A DNA stretch of 64,000 nt from contig CAWERW010000006.1 of NCBI GenBank assembly GCA_963811595.1, positions 1 to 64,000 of the forward strand. Reading direction: 5' to 3'. Position 1 is the stretch's first letter. Every line of letters begins with the position of its first letter. The notes under the pieces were generated by a model. It ran no database searches. It saw only the letters and a list, made by a program, of their open reading frames with translations, and was not told the DNA's origin. This document shows positions 25,836 to 34,326 of this stretch, in pieces. A program made the position numbers and the translations under genes. The stretch is from DASQFQ01 sp963811595 (GTDB lineage Bacteria; Actinomycetota; Thermoleophilia; Solirubrobacterales; Solirubrobacteraceae).

Positions 25836-26899
25836 CCCAGCCCAAGGTGCGCTCGCGCAAGGACGGCTCGGCCATCCCGCTCGACGACACCGACCGCAAG
25901 CTCCTCAACCTCATGCAGGGCTCGTTCGGCCTCACGCGGCGCCCGTTCGCGCACGTCGCCGGGCTCGCGGAGATCGACGAGGCGGAGGTCATGCAGCGCG
26001 TCCAGCGCCTGCTCGACGGCCGCATCATCCGCGAGATCACGCCGATCTTCGACACCCGCGCGCTCGGCTACAGCTCGATGCTCGTCGCCGCCAAGGTCGA
26101 CCCCGAGCACCCGCACCGCGCCGCGAAGTTCATCAACACCCACCCCGGCGTCACGCACAACTACCTGCGCAACCACGACTTCAACCTGTGGTTCACGCTC
26201 GCCACCGAGCCCGGCTCGGAGCTCGGCCTCGACGGCACGCTCGACGTGATCGCCGAGAAGACCGGCGCCGAGTCGATCCGGCAGCTGCCGACGCTGAAGC
26301 TGTTCAAGATCCGCATGGACCTCGAGATGGAGAAGGGCACCGAGGCGCTCGCCGCGTCCGGCGAGGCGGTCGAGCCGCGCGAGCTCGACCCGATCGAGCT
26401 GTCCGACGAGGACATCGCGGCGATCCGCGCCACCCAGGGCCCGATGCCGGTGATCGAGGAGCCCTACGCGCCCGCCGCCGAGCGGCTCGGCGTCGACCAG
26501 GACGAGGTCCTGCGCCGGCTCGAGTCGCTGCGCGAGCGCGACGCGCTGCGCCGTGTCGCCGCGATCCTCTTCCACCGCCGCGCCGGCTTCTCCGCCAACG
26601 GCATGGGCGTGTGGGAGGTGCCGGAGGCCGACATCCTCGACACCGGCCGCCAGATGGCCGCGTTCCGCGGCATCTCGCACTGCTACCAGCGCCCGACCTA
26701 CGCGGACTGGCCGTACTCGGTCTTCACGATGGCCCACGGGCGCTCGAAGGAGGAGTGCGACGCCGTCCTCGACGCGGTCGCCGAGGCGACCGGCATCACC
26801 GGCCGCGCGACGCTCTACTCGAGCACCGAGTTCAAGAAGATCCGGATGCTCTACTTCACCGGCGCGTTCCAGGACTGGGAACGCGAGCACGCCGGGTGA
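25823..26899 (+). CDS. Fused two-unit AsnC/Lrp-like protein, siroheme decarboxylase (AhbA-AhbB) type
   Basis: The 358-aa protein consists of two homologous units, each a helix-turn-helix plus RAM-like domain: residues about 20-185 and 195-358. The first contains GVTHNYLRNHDFNLWFTL and the second ISHCYQRPTYADWPYSVFTMAHG. These are hallmark segments of siroheme decarboxylase subunits (NirD/L, AhbA/B), not of amino-acid-sensing Lrp regulators. AhbA/B remove acetate side chains of siroheme to make didecarboxysiroheme. The position between hemB and hemL supports a tetrapyrrole role. Alternatively it could be a haem-responsive regulator. Confidence 0.75.
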   Translation: MAPVAQPKVRSRKDGSAIPLDDTDRKLLNLMQGSFGLTRRPFAHVAGLAEIDEAEVMQRVQRLLDGRIIREITPIFDTRALGYSSMLVAAKVDPEHPHRAAKFINTHPGVTHNYLRNHDFNLWFTLATEPGSELGLDGTLDVIAEKTGAESIRQLPTLKLFKIRMDLEMEKGTEALAASGEAVEPRELDPIELSDEDIAAIRATQGPMPVIEEPYAPAAERLGVDQDEVLRRLESLRERDALRRVAAILFHRRAGFSANGMGVWEVPEADILDTGRQMAAFRGISHCYQRPTYADWPYSVFTMAHGRSKEECDAVLDAVAEATGITGRATLYSSTEFKKIRMLYFTGAFQDWEREHAG

Positions 26900-28179
26900 C
26901 CACGTCCCTCACCGATACGCGGTCGGCGGAGCTCTACCGCCGCGCCGTGCGCGTGCTCCCGGGCGGCGTCAACTCGCCCGTGCGCGCGATGGGCTCGATC
27001 GGGCGCGACCCGGTGTTCGTCGAGCGCGCGGCGGGCGCCGAGCTGACCGACGTCGACGGCAACACCTACGTCGACTACGTCTGTTCCTGGGGCCCGCTGA
27101 TCCACGGCCACGCGTACGGGCCGGTGCTCGCCGCGGTCCACGCGGCGGCGGAGCGCGGCACGACGTTCGGGGCGCCGACCGCCGCCGAGGTCGAGCTGGC
27201 CGAGGAGGTCGGCCGGCGCATGCCGTCGGTGGAGATGCTGCGGATGACGTCGAGCGGGACCGAGGCGTCGATGAGCGCGCTCCGGCTCGCCCGCGCGGCC
27301 ACCGGGCGCGAGACGGTCGTCAAGTTCGCCGGCGCCTACCACGGCCACGTCGACGGCCTGCTCGCCGAGGCGGGCTCCGGCCTCGCCACGCAGGGGATCC
27401 CCGCCTCGCCGGGCGTGCCCGAGGCGGCGACCCGGGCGACGGTGATCGTGCCGTGGAACGACTTCGAGGCGGTGCGCGCCGCGGTCGAGCAGCACGCGCC
27501 GGCCGCGATCATCGCCGAGCCCTACCCCGCCAACATGGGGCTCGTCCCCCCGGCCTGCGGCTTCCTCGAGCTGCTGCGCGAGCTCGCCACCGAGAGCGGC
27601 GCCCTGCTCGTGTTCGACGAGGTCATCAGCGGCTTCCGCGTCGCGCCCGGCGGCGCCCAGGAGCTCTCCGGCGTCTTCCCCGACCTGACCGTCATGGGCA
27701 AGGTCATCGGCGGCGGCCTGCCCGCCGCCGCGTACGGCGGCCCGGCGGAGCTGCTCAACCGGATCGCGCCCGCCGGCGACGTCTACCAGGCCGGCACGCT
27801 GAGCGGGAACCCGCTGGCGGTGGCCGCCGGGCTCGCCACGCTGCACGACCTCGGCGAGGAGGCCTACCTCCAGCTCGCCGGGACGACCCGCGCGCTCGCC
27901 GCCGGTCTGCGCGAGGCCGCGGGCGACCGTCCCGTCCAGGTCGCCGAGACGACCGGACTGCTGACCGTCTTCTTCTCCGCGGAGCCCGTGACCGACTACG
28001 CGGGCGCCGCGGCCTGCGACCTCGAGACCCACGCCGCGTGGTGCCGGGCGCTGCTGGCGCGCGGCGTCTACCCGCCGCCGTCGCAGTTCGAGGCCTGGTT
28101 CCCGAGCCTCGCCCACACGCCCGAGCACGTCGAGCGCACGCTCGAGGCTGCGACCGCCGCGTTCCAGGAGATCGAATGA
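26896..28179 (+). CDS. hemL: Glutamate-1-semialdehyde 2,1-aminomutase
   Basis: PLP enzyme converting GSA to ALA in the C5 pathway. The 427-aa sequence has VLPGGVNSPVRAMGSIG, YVDYVCSWGPLIHGHA, SSGTEASMSALRLARAATGR and KFAGAYHGHVDGLL. LVFDEVISGFRVAPGGAQ and the catalytic lysine in TVMGKVIGGGLPAAAYGG follow. GTG at 26896 overlaps the previous stop (GTGA). ALA supply beside hemB is consistent. Confidence 0.97.
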   Translation: MTTSLTDTRSAELYRRAVRVLPGGVNSPVRAMGSIGRDPVFVERAAGAELTDVDGNTYVDYVCSWGPLIHGHAYGPVLAAVHAAAERGTTFGAPTAAEVELAEEVGRRMPSVEMLRMTSSGTEASMSALRLARAATGRETVVKFAGAYHGHVDGLLAEAGSGLATQGIPASPGVPEAATRATVIVPWNDFEAVRAAVEQHAPAAIIAEPYPANMGLVPPACGFLELLRELATESGALLVFDEVISGFRVAPGGAQELSGVFPDLTVMGKVIGGGLPAAAYGGPAELLNRIAPAGDVYQAGTLSGNPLAVAAGLATLHDLGEEAYLQLAGTTRALAAGLREAAGDRPVQVAETTGLLTVFFSAEPVTDYAGAAACDLETHAAWCRALLARGVYPPPSQFEAWFPSLAHTPEHVERTLEAATAAFQEIE

Positions 28180-28580
28180 GTGCGCTGGAGGCGCTCGCGG
28201 CGCGCATCCGCGCCGACGGTGGCCTGCTGGCTGACACCGTGACCGATCCCACACAGGACGGCGCGCTCGGCGCGCTGGCCGGCGAGGGCTACGCCGAGCT
28301 GGTGGAGGCGATCTACGAGGGCTACCTCCAGCACTACGGCACCGGGCGCGTGCTGCGCCCCGAGGATCCCGACCTCGCGCTGCTCGCCGGCGACCGGCTG
28401 TACGCGCTCGGGCTGGCCCGCCTGGCCGAGCTCGGCGACCTCGACGCGGTCGGCGTCCTGGCCGGCGTGATCTCGCGCGCCGCGCAGGCGCACGCGGAGG
28501 GCGATCCCGAGGCGGCGCGGGCCGCGTGGGAGGCGGGAGCGCGGGCCGTCGGGCACGGCGCGCGCCACAGCGCCAGCTGA
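28176..28580 (+). CDS. Conserved-looking helical protein of unknown function
   Basis: The 134-aa, mainly helical and alanine-rich protein contains GYAELVEAIYEGYLQHYGTGRVLRPEDPD-like and LLAGDRLYALGLARLAELGDL-like amphipathic segments, with no signal peptide or cysteines. I do not recognise a family. Start ATG overlaps the hemL stop (ATGA). It sits 40 bp before the Rieske gene, so it could belong to either operon. A haem- or cytochrome-complex accessory role is only a guess from position. Confidence 0.7.
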   Translation: MSALEALAARIRADGGLLADTVTDPTQDGALGALAGEGYAELVEAIYEGYLQHYGTGRVLRPEDPDLALLAGDRLYALGLARLAELGDLDAVGVLAGVISRAAQAHAEGDPEAARAAWEAGARAVGHGARHSAS

Positions 28581-28620
28581 GGCCTGGATCGGCCCGCCGG
28601 TCGATATTGTTCGCGCCGCC

Positions 28621-29301
28621 GTGGCCGCCTCCCGCAAAGAGCCCAAGTCGAAGTACACCGCCGACCGTCTCGTTCCGGGCAGCTTCGACGGCGAAACCGT
28701 CACGCGGCGGCGCTTCATGACGCTCACGACGCACGGCGCCGGGGCGGTCGCGGCCGGCGCGTTCACGCTGCCCGCGCTCGCGTTCGCGATCGGCGAGCCG
28801 CTGTTCCACCGCCCGCCCGTCCGCTGGGAGCCGGTCGGCAAGCTCGAGGACCTCCCGAACGACGCCTACGTCCCGCGCGTCATCACCATGACGACGGGCA
28901 TCGGCGAGGTCGGCAAGACCACGGTCTACCTGCGCGCCCGCAACGCCGACATCGACTCGCCGCCGGACCCGCCGGGCTACGACGAGCCGGTCATCGCGGT
29001 CTCGACGCGCTGCATGCACCTCGGCTGCCCGGTGCGCTACGTCCAGGCGTCCGAGCGCTTCATCTGCCCCTGCCACGGCGGCGTCTACGACTTCCAGGGC
29101 AAGGTCGCCGGCGGTCCGCCGGTGCGCCCGCTCGACCGCTTCTACACGCGCGTGCGCAACGGCAACGTCGAGGTCGGCCCGCGCTACTCGGTCAACTCCG
29201 AGCTCAAGCGCTTCGACGACTACCGCGATCCCGCGCAGGGCCTCGACGGCATCGGCCCCTACCTCTACCCGCCGCGCTTCTCGACCCCCAAGCTCGACTA
29301 G
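28621..29301 (+). CDS. qcrA: Rieske iron-sulfur subunit of a menaquinol:cytochrome c reductase-type complex
   Basis: The 226-aa protein has a membrane anchor with a Tat-like RRRFM (residues 29-33) followed by AGAVAAGAFTLPALAFAIG. Its 2Fe-2S boxes are CMHLGC (C131, H133, C136) and CPCHGG (C149, C151, H152), with both metal ligands and the disulfide pair present. GTG start at 28621. Followed immediately by cytochrome b. Confidence 0.95.
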   Translation: MAASRKEPKSKYTADRLVPGSFDGETVTRRRFMTLTTHGAGAVAAGAFTLPALAFAIGEPLFHRPPVRWEPVGKLEDLPNDAYVPRVITMTTGIGEVGKTTVYLRARNADIDSPPDPPGYDEPVIAVSTRCMHLGCPVRYVQASERFICPCHGGVYDFQGKVAGGPPVRPLDRFYTRVRNGNVEVGPRYSVNSELKRFDDYRDPAQGLDGIGPYLYPPRFSTPKLD

Positions 29302-30093
29302 ATGAAGCTGCCCAAGCCCCCGCTCCCGCCGATGCTGCTCCCGCGCCCCAAGCGCCCGGGCGAGCCGACGCCGGGCCCGGTCGACCAGGCCAAGGAAGCG
29401 GGGATCGCGACCGTCGACTGGATCGACGAGCGGACCTCGCTGTCGGGCGCGGCGCGCTGGGTCATGTTCCGCAAGGTCCCGAAGGGGACGAACTGGTTCT
29501 ACACGCTGGGCTCGGCGACGATGTTCGCCTTCCTCAGCCAGGCCGTCACCGGCGTCTTCCTGGCGATGTACTACGACCCGTCGCCGACGCGCGCCTACGA
29601 GTCGGCCCGCTACATCACCAACGACGTCTTCCTCGGCGAGTTCGTGCGCGGCATGCACAAGTGGGGCTCGTCGGTGATGGTGATCCTGATCTTCCTCCAC
29701 ATGGCGCGGACGTTCTTCTTCGGCGCCTACAAGTACCCGCGCGAGCTCAACTGGGTGATCGGCGTCGTGCTGCTGATCCTCACGTTCGTGATGTCGCTGA
29801 CCGGCTACCTGCTGCCGTTCGACCAGCGCTCCTACTGGGCGACGATCGTGGCCGCCAACATCACGGCCTCGGGCCCGATCGCCGGGCCCTACCTCGGTGA
29901 CTTCCTGCGCGGCGGGGCGGAGTTCAACGCGACCACGCTGTCGCGCTTCTACTCGATCCACATGCTGCTCGTGCCAGGGCTGATCGCGGCCCTGATCGGC
30001 GCGCACCTCTACCTCGTGACGAAGCTCGGCACCACGGCGCCGCCGTGGCTGAAGCCCGACGAGCCCGAGAAGCTCCAGGAGGAGCGCGTATGA
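29302..30093 (+). CDS. qcrB: Cytochrome b6-type subunit (N-terminal half of cytochrome b)
   Basis: The 263-aa protein has four core helices. NWFYTLGSATMFAFLSQAVTG, MHKWGSSVMVILIFLHMARTFFFGAY, LILTFVMSLTGYLLPFDQRSYWA and FYSIHMLLVPGLIAALIGAHLYLV carry the paired haem-ligand histidines of b6. The rest of cytochrome b is in the next gene, so the b subunit is split as in Bacillus and cytochrome b6f. The N terminus is proline-rich. ATGA overlap with the next gene. Confidence 0.95.
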   Translation: MKLPKPPLPPMLLPRPKRPGEPTPGPVDQAKEAGIATVDWIDERTSLSGAARWVMFRKVPKGTNWFYTLGSATMFAFLSQAVTGVFLAMYYDPSPTRAYESARYITNDVFLGEFVRGMHKWGSSVMVILIFLHMARTFFFGAYKYPRELNWVIGVVLLILTFVMSLTGYLLPFDQRSYWATIVAANITASGPIAGPYLGDFLRGGAEFNATTLSRFYSIHMLLVPGLIAALIGAHLYLVTKLGTTAPPWLKPDEPEKLQEERV

Positions 30094-30800
30094 ACCGCGC
30101 GGAGAAGGAGGCCTATCTCCGCGAGTACGGCCTGATCAAGAACCAGGGCAAGCCGTTCTTCCCGTACGCGGTCGCCAAGGACTCGGTGATGGCGTGCTTC
30201 GTGATGTTCACGATCATCCTGATGTCGATCGTGCTCGGCGCCGAGCTCGGCCCGAAGGCCGACCCGACGACGACGACCTACGTGCCGCGGCCCGAGTGGT
30301 ACTTCTTCTTCCTCTTCGAGCTGCTGCGCGTGATCAAGCCCGCGGTGCTCACCCCGGTGGCGACGATCGGGATCCCGACCGTCTGCATGATCCTGCTGCT
30401 GCTGCTGCCGTTCTACGACCGCGGTCCTGAGCGCCGGCCCGAGCGGCGCCCGATCGCCACGACGGCCGGCATCCTCACGATCATCGCGATGGGCTACCTG
30501 ACCTACCTCGGCGCGTCGGCCGGCTCGCCGAACGAGGTCGACATCGAGGTCGCCGCCAAGTACGAGCCCGGGAAGCTGGTGGTGGCCCAATCGGGCTGCC
30601 TGGCCTGCCACAAGATCGGCGAGAACGGCAACGACGGTCCAGGGCCCCACCTGACCGACATCGCCGACAAGCTGCCGAAGGCGGCGATCCGGCAGACGCT
30701 CGAGAACCCGACCGCGCCGATGCCGTCGTACCGCTCGCTGCCCGAGGAGAAGAAGGCGGCGCTCGTCGACTTCCTCGCGCAGCTGCACGGCGAAGAGTAG
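30090..30800 (+). CDS. qcrC: Fused subunit IV (cytochrome b C-terminal half) and monohaem cytochrome c
   Basis: The 236-aa protein has three helices in residues 30-145 with the Qo-site PEWY motif (RPEWYFF, residues 67-73). A class I cytochrome c domain follows, with C170-x-x-C173-H174 (GCLACHK) and a likely axial Met in TAPMPSY. This is the QcrC architecture of Bacillus-type complexes. With qcrA and qcrB it forms a complete menaquinol-oxidising unit. Followed 12 bp later by menG. Confidence 0.94.
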   Translation: MNRAEKEAYLREYGLIKNQGKPFFPYAVAKDSVMACFVMFTIILMSIVLGAELGPKADPTTTTYVPRPEWYFFFLFELLRVIKPAVLTPVATIGIPTVCMILLLLLPFYDRGPERRPERRPIATTAGILTIIAMGYLTYLGASAGSPNEVDIEVAAKYEPGKLVVAQSGCLACHKIGENGNDGPGPHLTDIADKLPKAAIRQTLENPTAPMPSYRSLPEEKKAALVDFLAQLHGEE

Positions 30801-30812
30801 GCACGCTCCGCC

Positions 30813-31511
30813 ATGCGCTCCGCCCCGGCCCCTTCGGGCACGCTCGAGGAAGGGCAGGTCCGCGCGATGTTCGACCGCATCGCCGGCTTCTACGACCTGA
30901 TGAACTCGGTCATGACGGCCGGGCTGCACCACCGCTGGCGCCAGCGCGCCGCCGACCTCGCGCGCGTCGGGCCAGGCGACCGCGTGCTCGACGTCGCGAC
31001 GGGCACCGGCGACCTGGCCGTCGAGCTGGCGCGCCGGGTGCGGCCGGGCGGCGAGGTGATCGGCTCGGACTTCTCGCACGGCATGCTGGAGCGCGCGCGG
31101 ACGAAGGCGCCCGAGCTGCAGTGGGAGTGGGGCAACGCGCTCGAGCTCCCGTATCCCGACGACTCCTTCGACGCCGCCACGGTCGGCTTCGGCGCGCGCA
31201 ACTTCTCCGACCTCGAGCGCGGGCTGGCCGAGATGAGCCGCGTCGTGCGCCCGGGTGGGCGAGTCGTCGTATTGGAGATAACCACTCCGACCAAGCCGCC
31301 CTTGTCCACGTTCTTCTCGATCTGGTTCGATCGCCTCGTGCCGCTGATGGGGCGCTTCGACGAGGCCTACTCCTACCTGCCGAAGTCGGTCAAGCGCTTC
31401 CCGGGCCCGGAGGCGCTGGGCGGCGCGCTCGCGCGGGCCGGCCTGACCGACGTGCGCTGGGTCCTGACCGCCGGTGGGATCATCGCCCTACATTCCGGTA
31501 CGGTGCGCTGA
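30813..31511 (+). CDS. menG: Demethylmenaquinone methyltransferase (MenG/UbiE)
   Basis: The 232-aa SAM enzyme performs the last step of menaquinone synthesis. It opens VRAMFDRIAGFYDLMNSVMT, has SAM motif VLDVATGTGDLAVELA, and ends with the UbiE signature GRVVVLEITTPTKPP and YLPKSVKRFPGPEAL. It shares the TGATG junction with the polyprenyl synthase gene. Together they supply the quinone used by the adjacent bc-type complex. Confidence 0.94.
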   Translation: MRSAPAPSGTLEEGQVRAMFDRIAGFYDLMNSVMTAGLHHRWRQRAADLARVGPGDRVLDVATGTGDLAVELARRVRPGGEVIGSDFSHGMLERARTKAPELQWEWGNALELPYPDDSFDAATVGFGARNFSDLERGLAEMSRVVRPGGRVVVLEITTPTKPPLSTFFSIWFDRLVPLMGRFDEAYSYLPKSVKRFPGPEALGGALARAGLTDVRWVLTAGGIIALHSGTVR

Positions 31512-32473
31512 TGGCCTCCGCGGAAGCCGTCGCCGCCGTCATCGAAGCCGGTGGCGCGCACGTGCCGGAGCTGCTGGAGCGGCTCGAGGTGCGCCTCGCC
31601 GAGGTGGCGGCGTCGCACGGCCCGGTGCTCGGCGAGCACGCGGTGGCGACGATCTCGGCCGGCGGCAAGCGGCTGCGGCCACTGCTCGTGTTCGTGGCCG
31701 CGGGCGGGCCGGGCGACGGCGTGCTGCGCGCCGCGGTCGCGGTCGAGCTCGTCCACTCGGCGACGCTCGTGCACGACGACGTCCTGGACGGCGCCCAGCT
31801 GCGCCGCGGGCGCCCGACCGTGGTGGCCGCCGCGGGGCGCGACCTCGCGACCGCCACCGGCGACCTGCTGTTCTCGCGCGCGTTCGCCGAGCTCGCCGCC
31901 AACGGCCGCGCCGACGAGGTCCGCGTGCTCTCCCGCGCCTCGTCCGCGCTCGCCGAGGGCGAGCTGATGCAGCGCGCCGACGCGTGGAACGTCGCCACCT
32001 CGCGTGAGCGCTACCTCGCGCGCTGCGACCTCAAGACCGCGCGGCTGTTCGAGGCGGCCTGCGAGCTCGGCGCGTTCGAGGGCGGCGGGCCGGCCGCCGC
32101 GCTCGGCCGCTTCGGGCGCGGGATCGGACTGGCGTTCCAGCTGCTCGACGACGTGCTCGACGTCTCAGGCCCGGCCGAGCGGACGGGCAAGCACCGCGGT
32201 ACGGACCTGCTCGACGGCACGGTCACGCTGCCGCTGATCCTCGCGCGCGAGCGCGATCCCGAGCTGGCCTCGCTCGACCTGCGTGCGGTGCGCACGCCGG
32301 AGCAGGCGGAGGCCGTGTGCGACGCGATCGCCGCCACGGGCGTGCTGGAGGCCGCGCGCGCGGACGCGCTGGCGATGGTCGCCGAGGCGAAGGCGGAGCT
32401 GCCGGAGCTGCCCGCGGCGCAGCGGGGCGCGCTCGAGCTGGTCGCCGACGGCGTGGTGGACCGCTACAGCTAG
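31511..32473 (+). CDS. Long-chain polyprenyl diphosphate synthase
   Basis: Trans-prenyl transferase of 320 residues. GGKRLRPLLVFVA, first Asp-rich motif LVHDDVLDGAQLRRGRPT, and second motif GLAFQLLDDVLDVSG with GKHRGTDLLDGTVTLPLI. The small residues before the first motif suggest a long product, probably the menaquinone side chain (heptaprenyl to nonaprenyl). This is inferred from linkage to menG. Its TAG shares a CTAG with the convergent gene's stop. Confidence 0.93.
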   Translation: MASAEAVAAVIEAGGAHVPELLERLEVRLAEVAASHGPVLGEHAVATISAGGKRLRPLLVFVAAGGPGDGVLRAAVAVELVHSATLVHDDVLDGAQLRRGRPTVVAAAGRDLATATGDLLFSRAFAELAANGRADEVRVLSRASSALAEGELMQRADAWNVATSRERYLARCDLKTARLFEAACELGAFEGGGPAAALGRFGRGIGLAFQLLDDVLDVSGPAERTGKHRGTDLLDGTVTLPLILARERDPELASLDLRAVRTPEQAEAVCDAIAATGVLEAARADALAMVAEAKAELPELPAAQRGALELVADGVVDRYS

Positions 32474-32892
32474 AAGTCCATGGGCCAGATGGCGTCCGAG
32501 TTGAGCGCGACGGAGAAGCGCTCGATCTCGTCTTCCATGTTGGCCTGGGTGAGGCGGGTCAGGTCCTCGATGAGGCACTCGGTGCCCTGGTCGAGCTCCT
32601 CGTCGAACCGGTCGACGATCGCCTGGTCGAACACGCCGCGATGCGTCCACTCGCAGTTCGGGCAGCGCAGCAGCACGTCCCACTGGGTCGGGGACGCCTC
32701 CTCCCACTCCACCGGGTAGACGAGCTTGCGCTCGCACTCGGGGCACTCGTGCAGGTCCGTCTGCGGGGAGGTCACGACGCGCTCTGCGTCGGCGGGCGCG
32801 ACCTGTGAATCGAAGTAGACGACTTCGATCTCACGGCCGGAGGGGAGGACCACGCGGCGGACGTAGTGGGAGTTGTCGGAAGGCATGCTCAT
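32470..32892 (-). CDS. Zinc-ribbon protein of unknown function
   Basis: The 140-aa protein has one treble-clef-like ribbon, CPECERKLVYPVEWEEA...LLRCPNCEWTHRG (two CPxC knuckles about 28 residues apart). An acidic helical C terminus follows (FDEELDQGTECLIEDL). I do not know a function. ATG could be 32892 or 32886 (MSMPSDN); neither has a clear Shine-Dalgarno. Divergent from tatA, with two copies of a 15-bp element in between. Confidence 0.75.
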   Translation of the reverse strand: MSMPSDNSHYVRRVVLPSGREIEVVYFDSQVAPADAERVVTSPQTDLHECPECERKLVYPVEWEEASPTQWDVLLRCPNCEWTHRGVFDQAIVDRFDEELDQGTECLIEDLTRLTQANMEDEIERFSVALNSDAIWPMDF

Positions 32893-32946
32893 CAGGGCTA
32901 GATGGGGTCTTGGCCCTACATCGGGTGAGGGCCATGCGACCTTGAC

Positions 32947-32988
32947 TGGGCCATCCGTCCATTCCGCCCCGCGTGGACCATCCGTCCA
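32947..32988. promoter_or_regulatory. Paired 15-bp operator-like elements between zinc-ribbon gene and tatA
   Basis: TGGGCCATCCGTCCA (32947-32961) and TGGACCATCCGTCCA (32974-32988) differ at one base and are spaced exactly 27 bp. The second sits in a perfect inverted repeat GTGGAC-CATCC-GTCCAC (32973-32989). Two near-identical dyads on a divergent intergenic region look like a transcription-factor operator. Confidence 0.5.
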
Positions 32989-33030
32989 CCTCGAGTGAGC
33001 CGCTAGGCTTGGCGGCGCGTAGGAAAGACC

Positions 33031-33309
33031 GTGAGCCTCGCCGTCTTCCAATCCATCGGGCCCCTCGAGCTGCTCATCGTGCTCGGGATCGTGCTCATCA
33101 TCTTCGGCCCCAAGCGCCTGCCGTCGCTCGGCCGCCAGCTCGGCGCGGGCATGCGCGAGTTCAAGGACTCGATCAGCCGCAAGGGCGACGACGACGACGA
33201 CGAGGATGAAGACGACGACGCGGACCGGCCCGCCGCGCTCGCACGGCCCGCGGACGAGGCTGCTCCCACCTCCGTGTCATCGGACGGGGTCACCTCCGAG
33301 CCGCGCTAG
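33031..33309 (+). CDS. tatA: Sec-independent translocase subunit TatA
   Basis: The 92-aa protein has a short N-terminal helix (GPLELLIVLGIVLIIFGPKRLPSLG) followed by the amphipathic helix GRQLGAGMREFKDSI, the diagnostic TatA layout. The middle is strikingly acidic (11 Asp/Glu in a row-like run between residues 52 and 64). GTG start at 33031; tatC follows after 21 bp. The Tat pathway fits the twin-Arg-like Rieske subunit nearby. Confidence 0.93.
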   Translation: MSLAVFQSIGPLELLIVLGIVLIIFGPKRLPSLGRQLGAGMREFKDSISRKGDDDDDEDEDDDADRPAALARPADEAAPTSVSSDGVTSEPR

Positions 33310-33330
33310 GCGCCGGAGGCGCCGCACCCG

Positions 33331-34323
33331 ATGTCGACGACCCTTCGGCCGATCAGGCACGAGGACCGCCTGAGCCTCGTGGAGCACCTCGACGAGCTGC
33401 GCAAGCGGCTGATCCTCTGCGTCGTGGCGTTCTCCCTCTGCTTCGGGCTCTGCCTGTGGCAGGCCGACGTGATCCTCGACGTCATCAACCGCCCGCTCGA
33501 GAAGACGGCGTTCAAGGACAAGGGCAACTCGCAGGACCCGTTCGAGCGCACGGCCGCCTTCCAGGCCCAGCTGCGCGCCTCGTCCGTCGCCTCGGCGGTG
33601 GCGTTCGAGGAGCTCGCGCGTGCGGCCGAGGACTCAGCGACGCGCCGCAACTACGAGGCGCTCGCCGCGGAGAACCGCAAGGTCGCGCGCTCGGTGCCGC
33701 CCCAGGAGGCGCGGCGGCCCGTCACGCTGGGCGTCGGGGAGCCGTTCACCGCCACCGTCCGCGTCGCGGCCTACGGCGCGCTCCTGCTCGCGCTGCCGCT
33801 GATCCTCTTCCAGTGCTACGCGTTCATCCTGCCCGCGTTCTCGCGCGAGGAGCGATCGGTCGCGCTGCCGCTGATGACGATGGTGCCGTTCCTGTTCATC
33901 GCCGGCGTGGTCTTCGCGTACTTCCTGGTGCTGCCGAGCGCGATCGACTTCCTGCAGAACTTCCAGGACGACAACTACGACATCCTGTTGCAGGCGAAGG
34001 ACTACTACCGCTTCGCGATCATGGTCCTGATCATGATGGGCGTCTGCTTCCAGGTGCCCGTCGGGATCCTCGCGCTGACCCGGCTGGGGATCGTCAGCGT
34101 GCCCCAGCTGCGCCGCTCGCGCCGCTACACGATCCTCGGCATCGCGGTCCTGGCCATGCTCCTGCCCGGCCAGGACCCCGTGACGATGCTCTCGCTGATG
34201 GTCCCCCTCTACGTGCTCTTCGAGGGCTCTATCCTGTTGGCATCGTTGCTCGAACGGCGGGCCTCGCGCAGGGAGGCCGACGAGTGGCAATCCGCCGACG
34301 ACGCCGACGACCCCGAACCCTGA
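33331..34323 (+). CDS. tatC: Sec-independent translocase subunit TatC with enlarged first periplasmic loop
   Basis: The 330-aa protein starts with the conserved SLVEHLDELRKRLI (signal-peptide-binding face). It has GEPFTATVRVAAYGALLLALPLILFQCYAFILPAFSREER-type P1/TM2 sequence, later VLPGQDPVTM-like and six helices overall. Family members are usually about 250 aa. Here about 55 extra, charge-rich, probably helical residues sit in the first external loop (about residues 56-130, QAQLRASSVAS...RRNYEALAAEN). The rest is normal, so it is probably functional. Confidence 0.94.
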   Translation: MSTTLRPIRHEDRLSLVEHLDELRKRLILCVVAFSLCFGLCLWQADVILDVINRPLEKTAFKDKGNSQDPFERTAAFQAQLRASSVASAVAFEELARAAEDSATRRNYEALAAENRKVARSVPPQEARRPVTLGVGEPFTATVRVAAYGALLLALPLILFQCYAFILPAFSREERSVALPLMTMVPFLFIAGVVFAYFLVLPSAIDFLQNFQDDNYDILLQAKDYYRFAIMVLIMMGVCFQVPVGILALTRLGIVSVPQLRRSRRYTILGIAVLAMLLPGQDPVTMLSLMVPLYVLFEGSILLASLLERRASRREADEWQSADDADDPEP

Positions 34324-34326
34324 TCG

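Noticed and set aside
26851..30006. Very long (about 1050-codon) open frame opposite hemL and the qcr genes
   Set aside because: Low-complexity Arg/His/Asp-rich translation; the sense strand carries clear families. It is an artefact of high GC.
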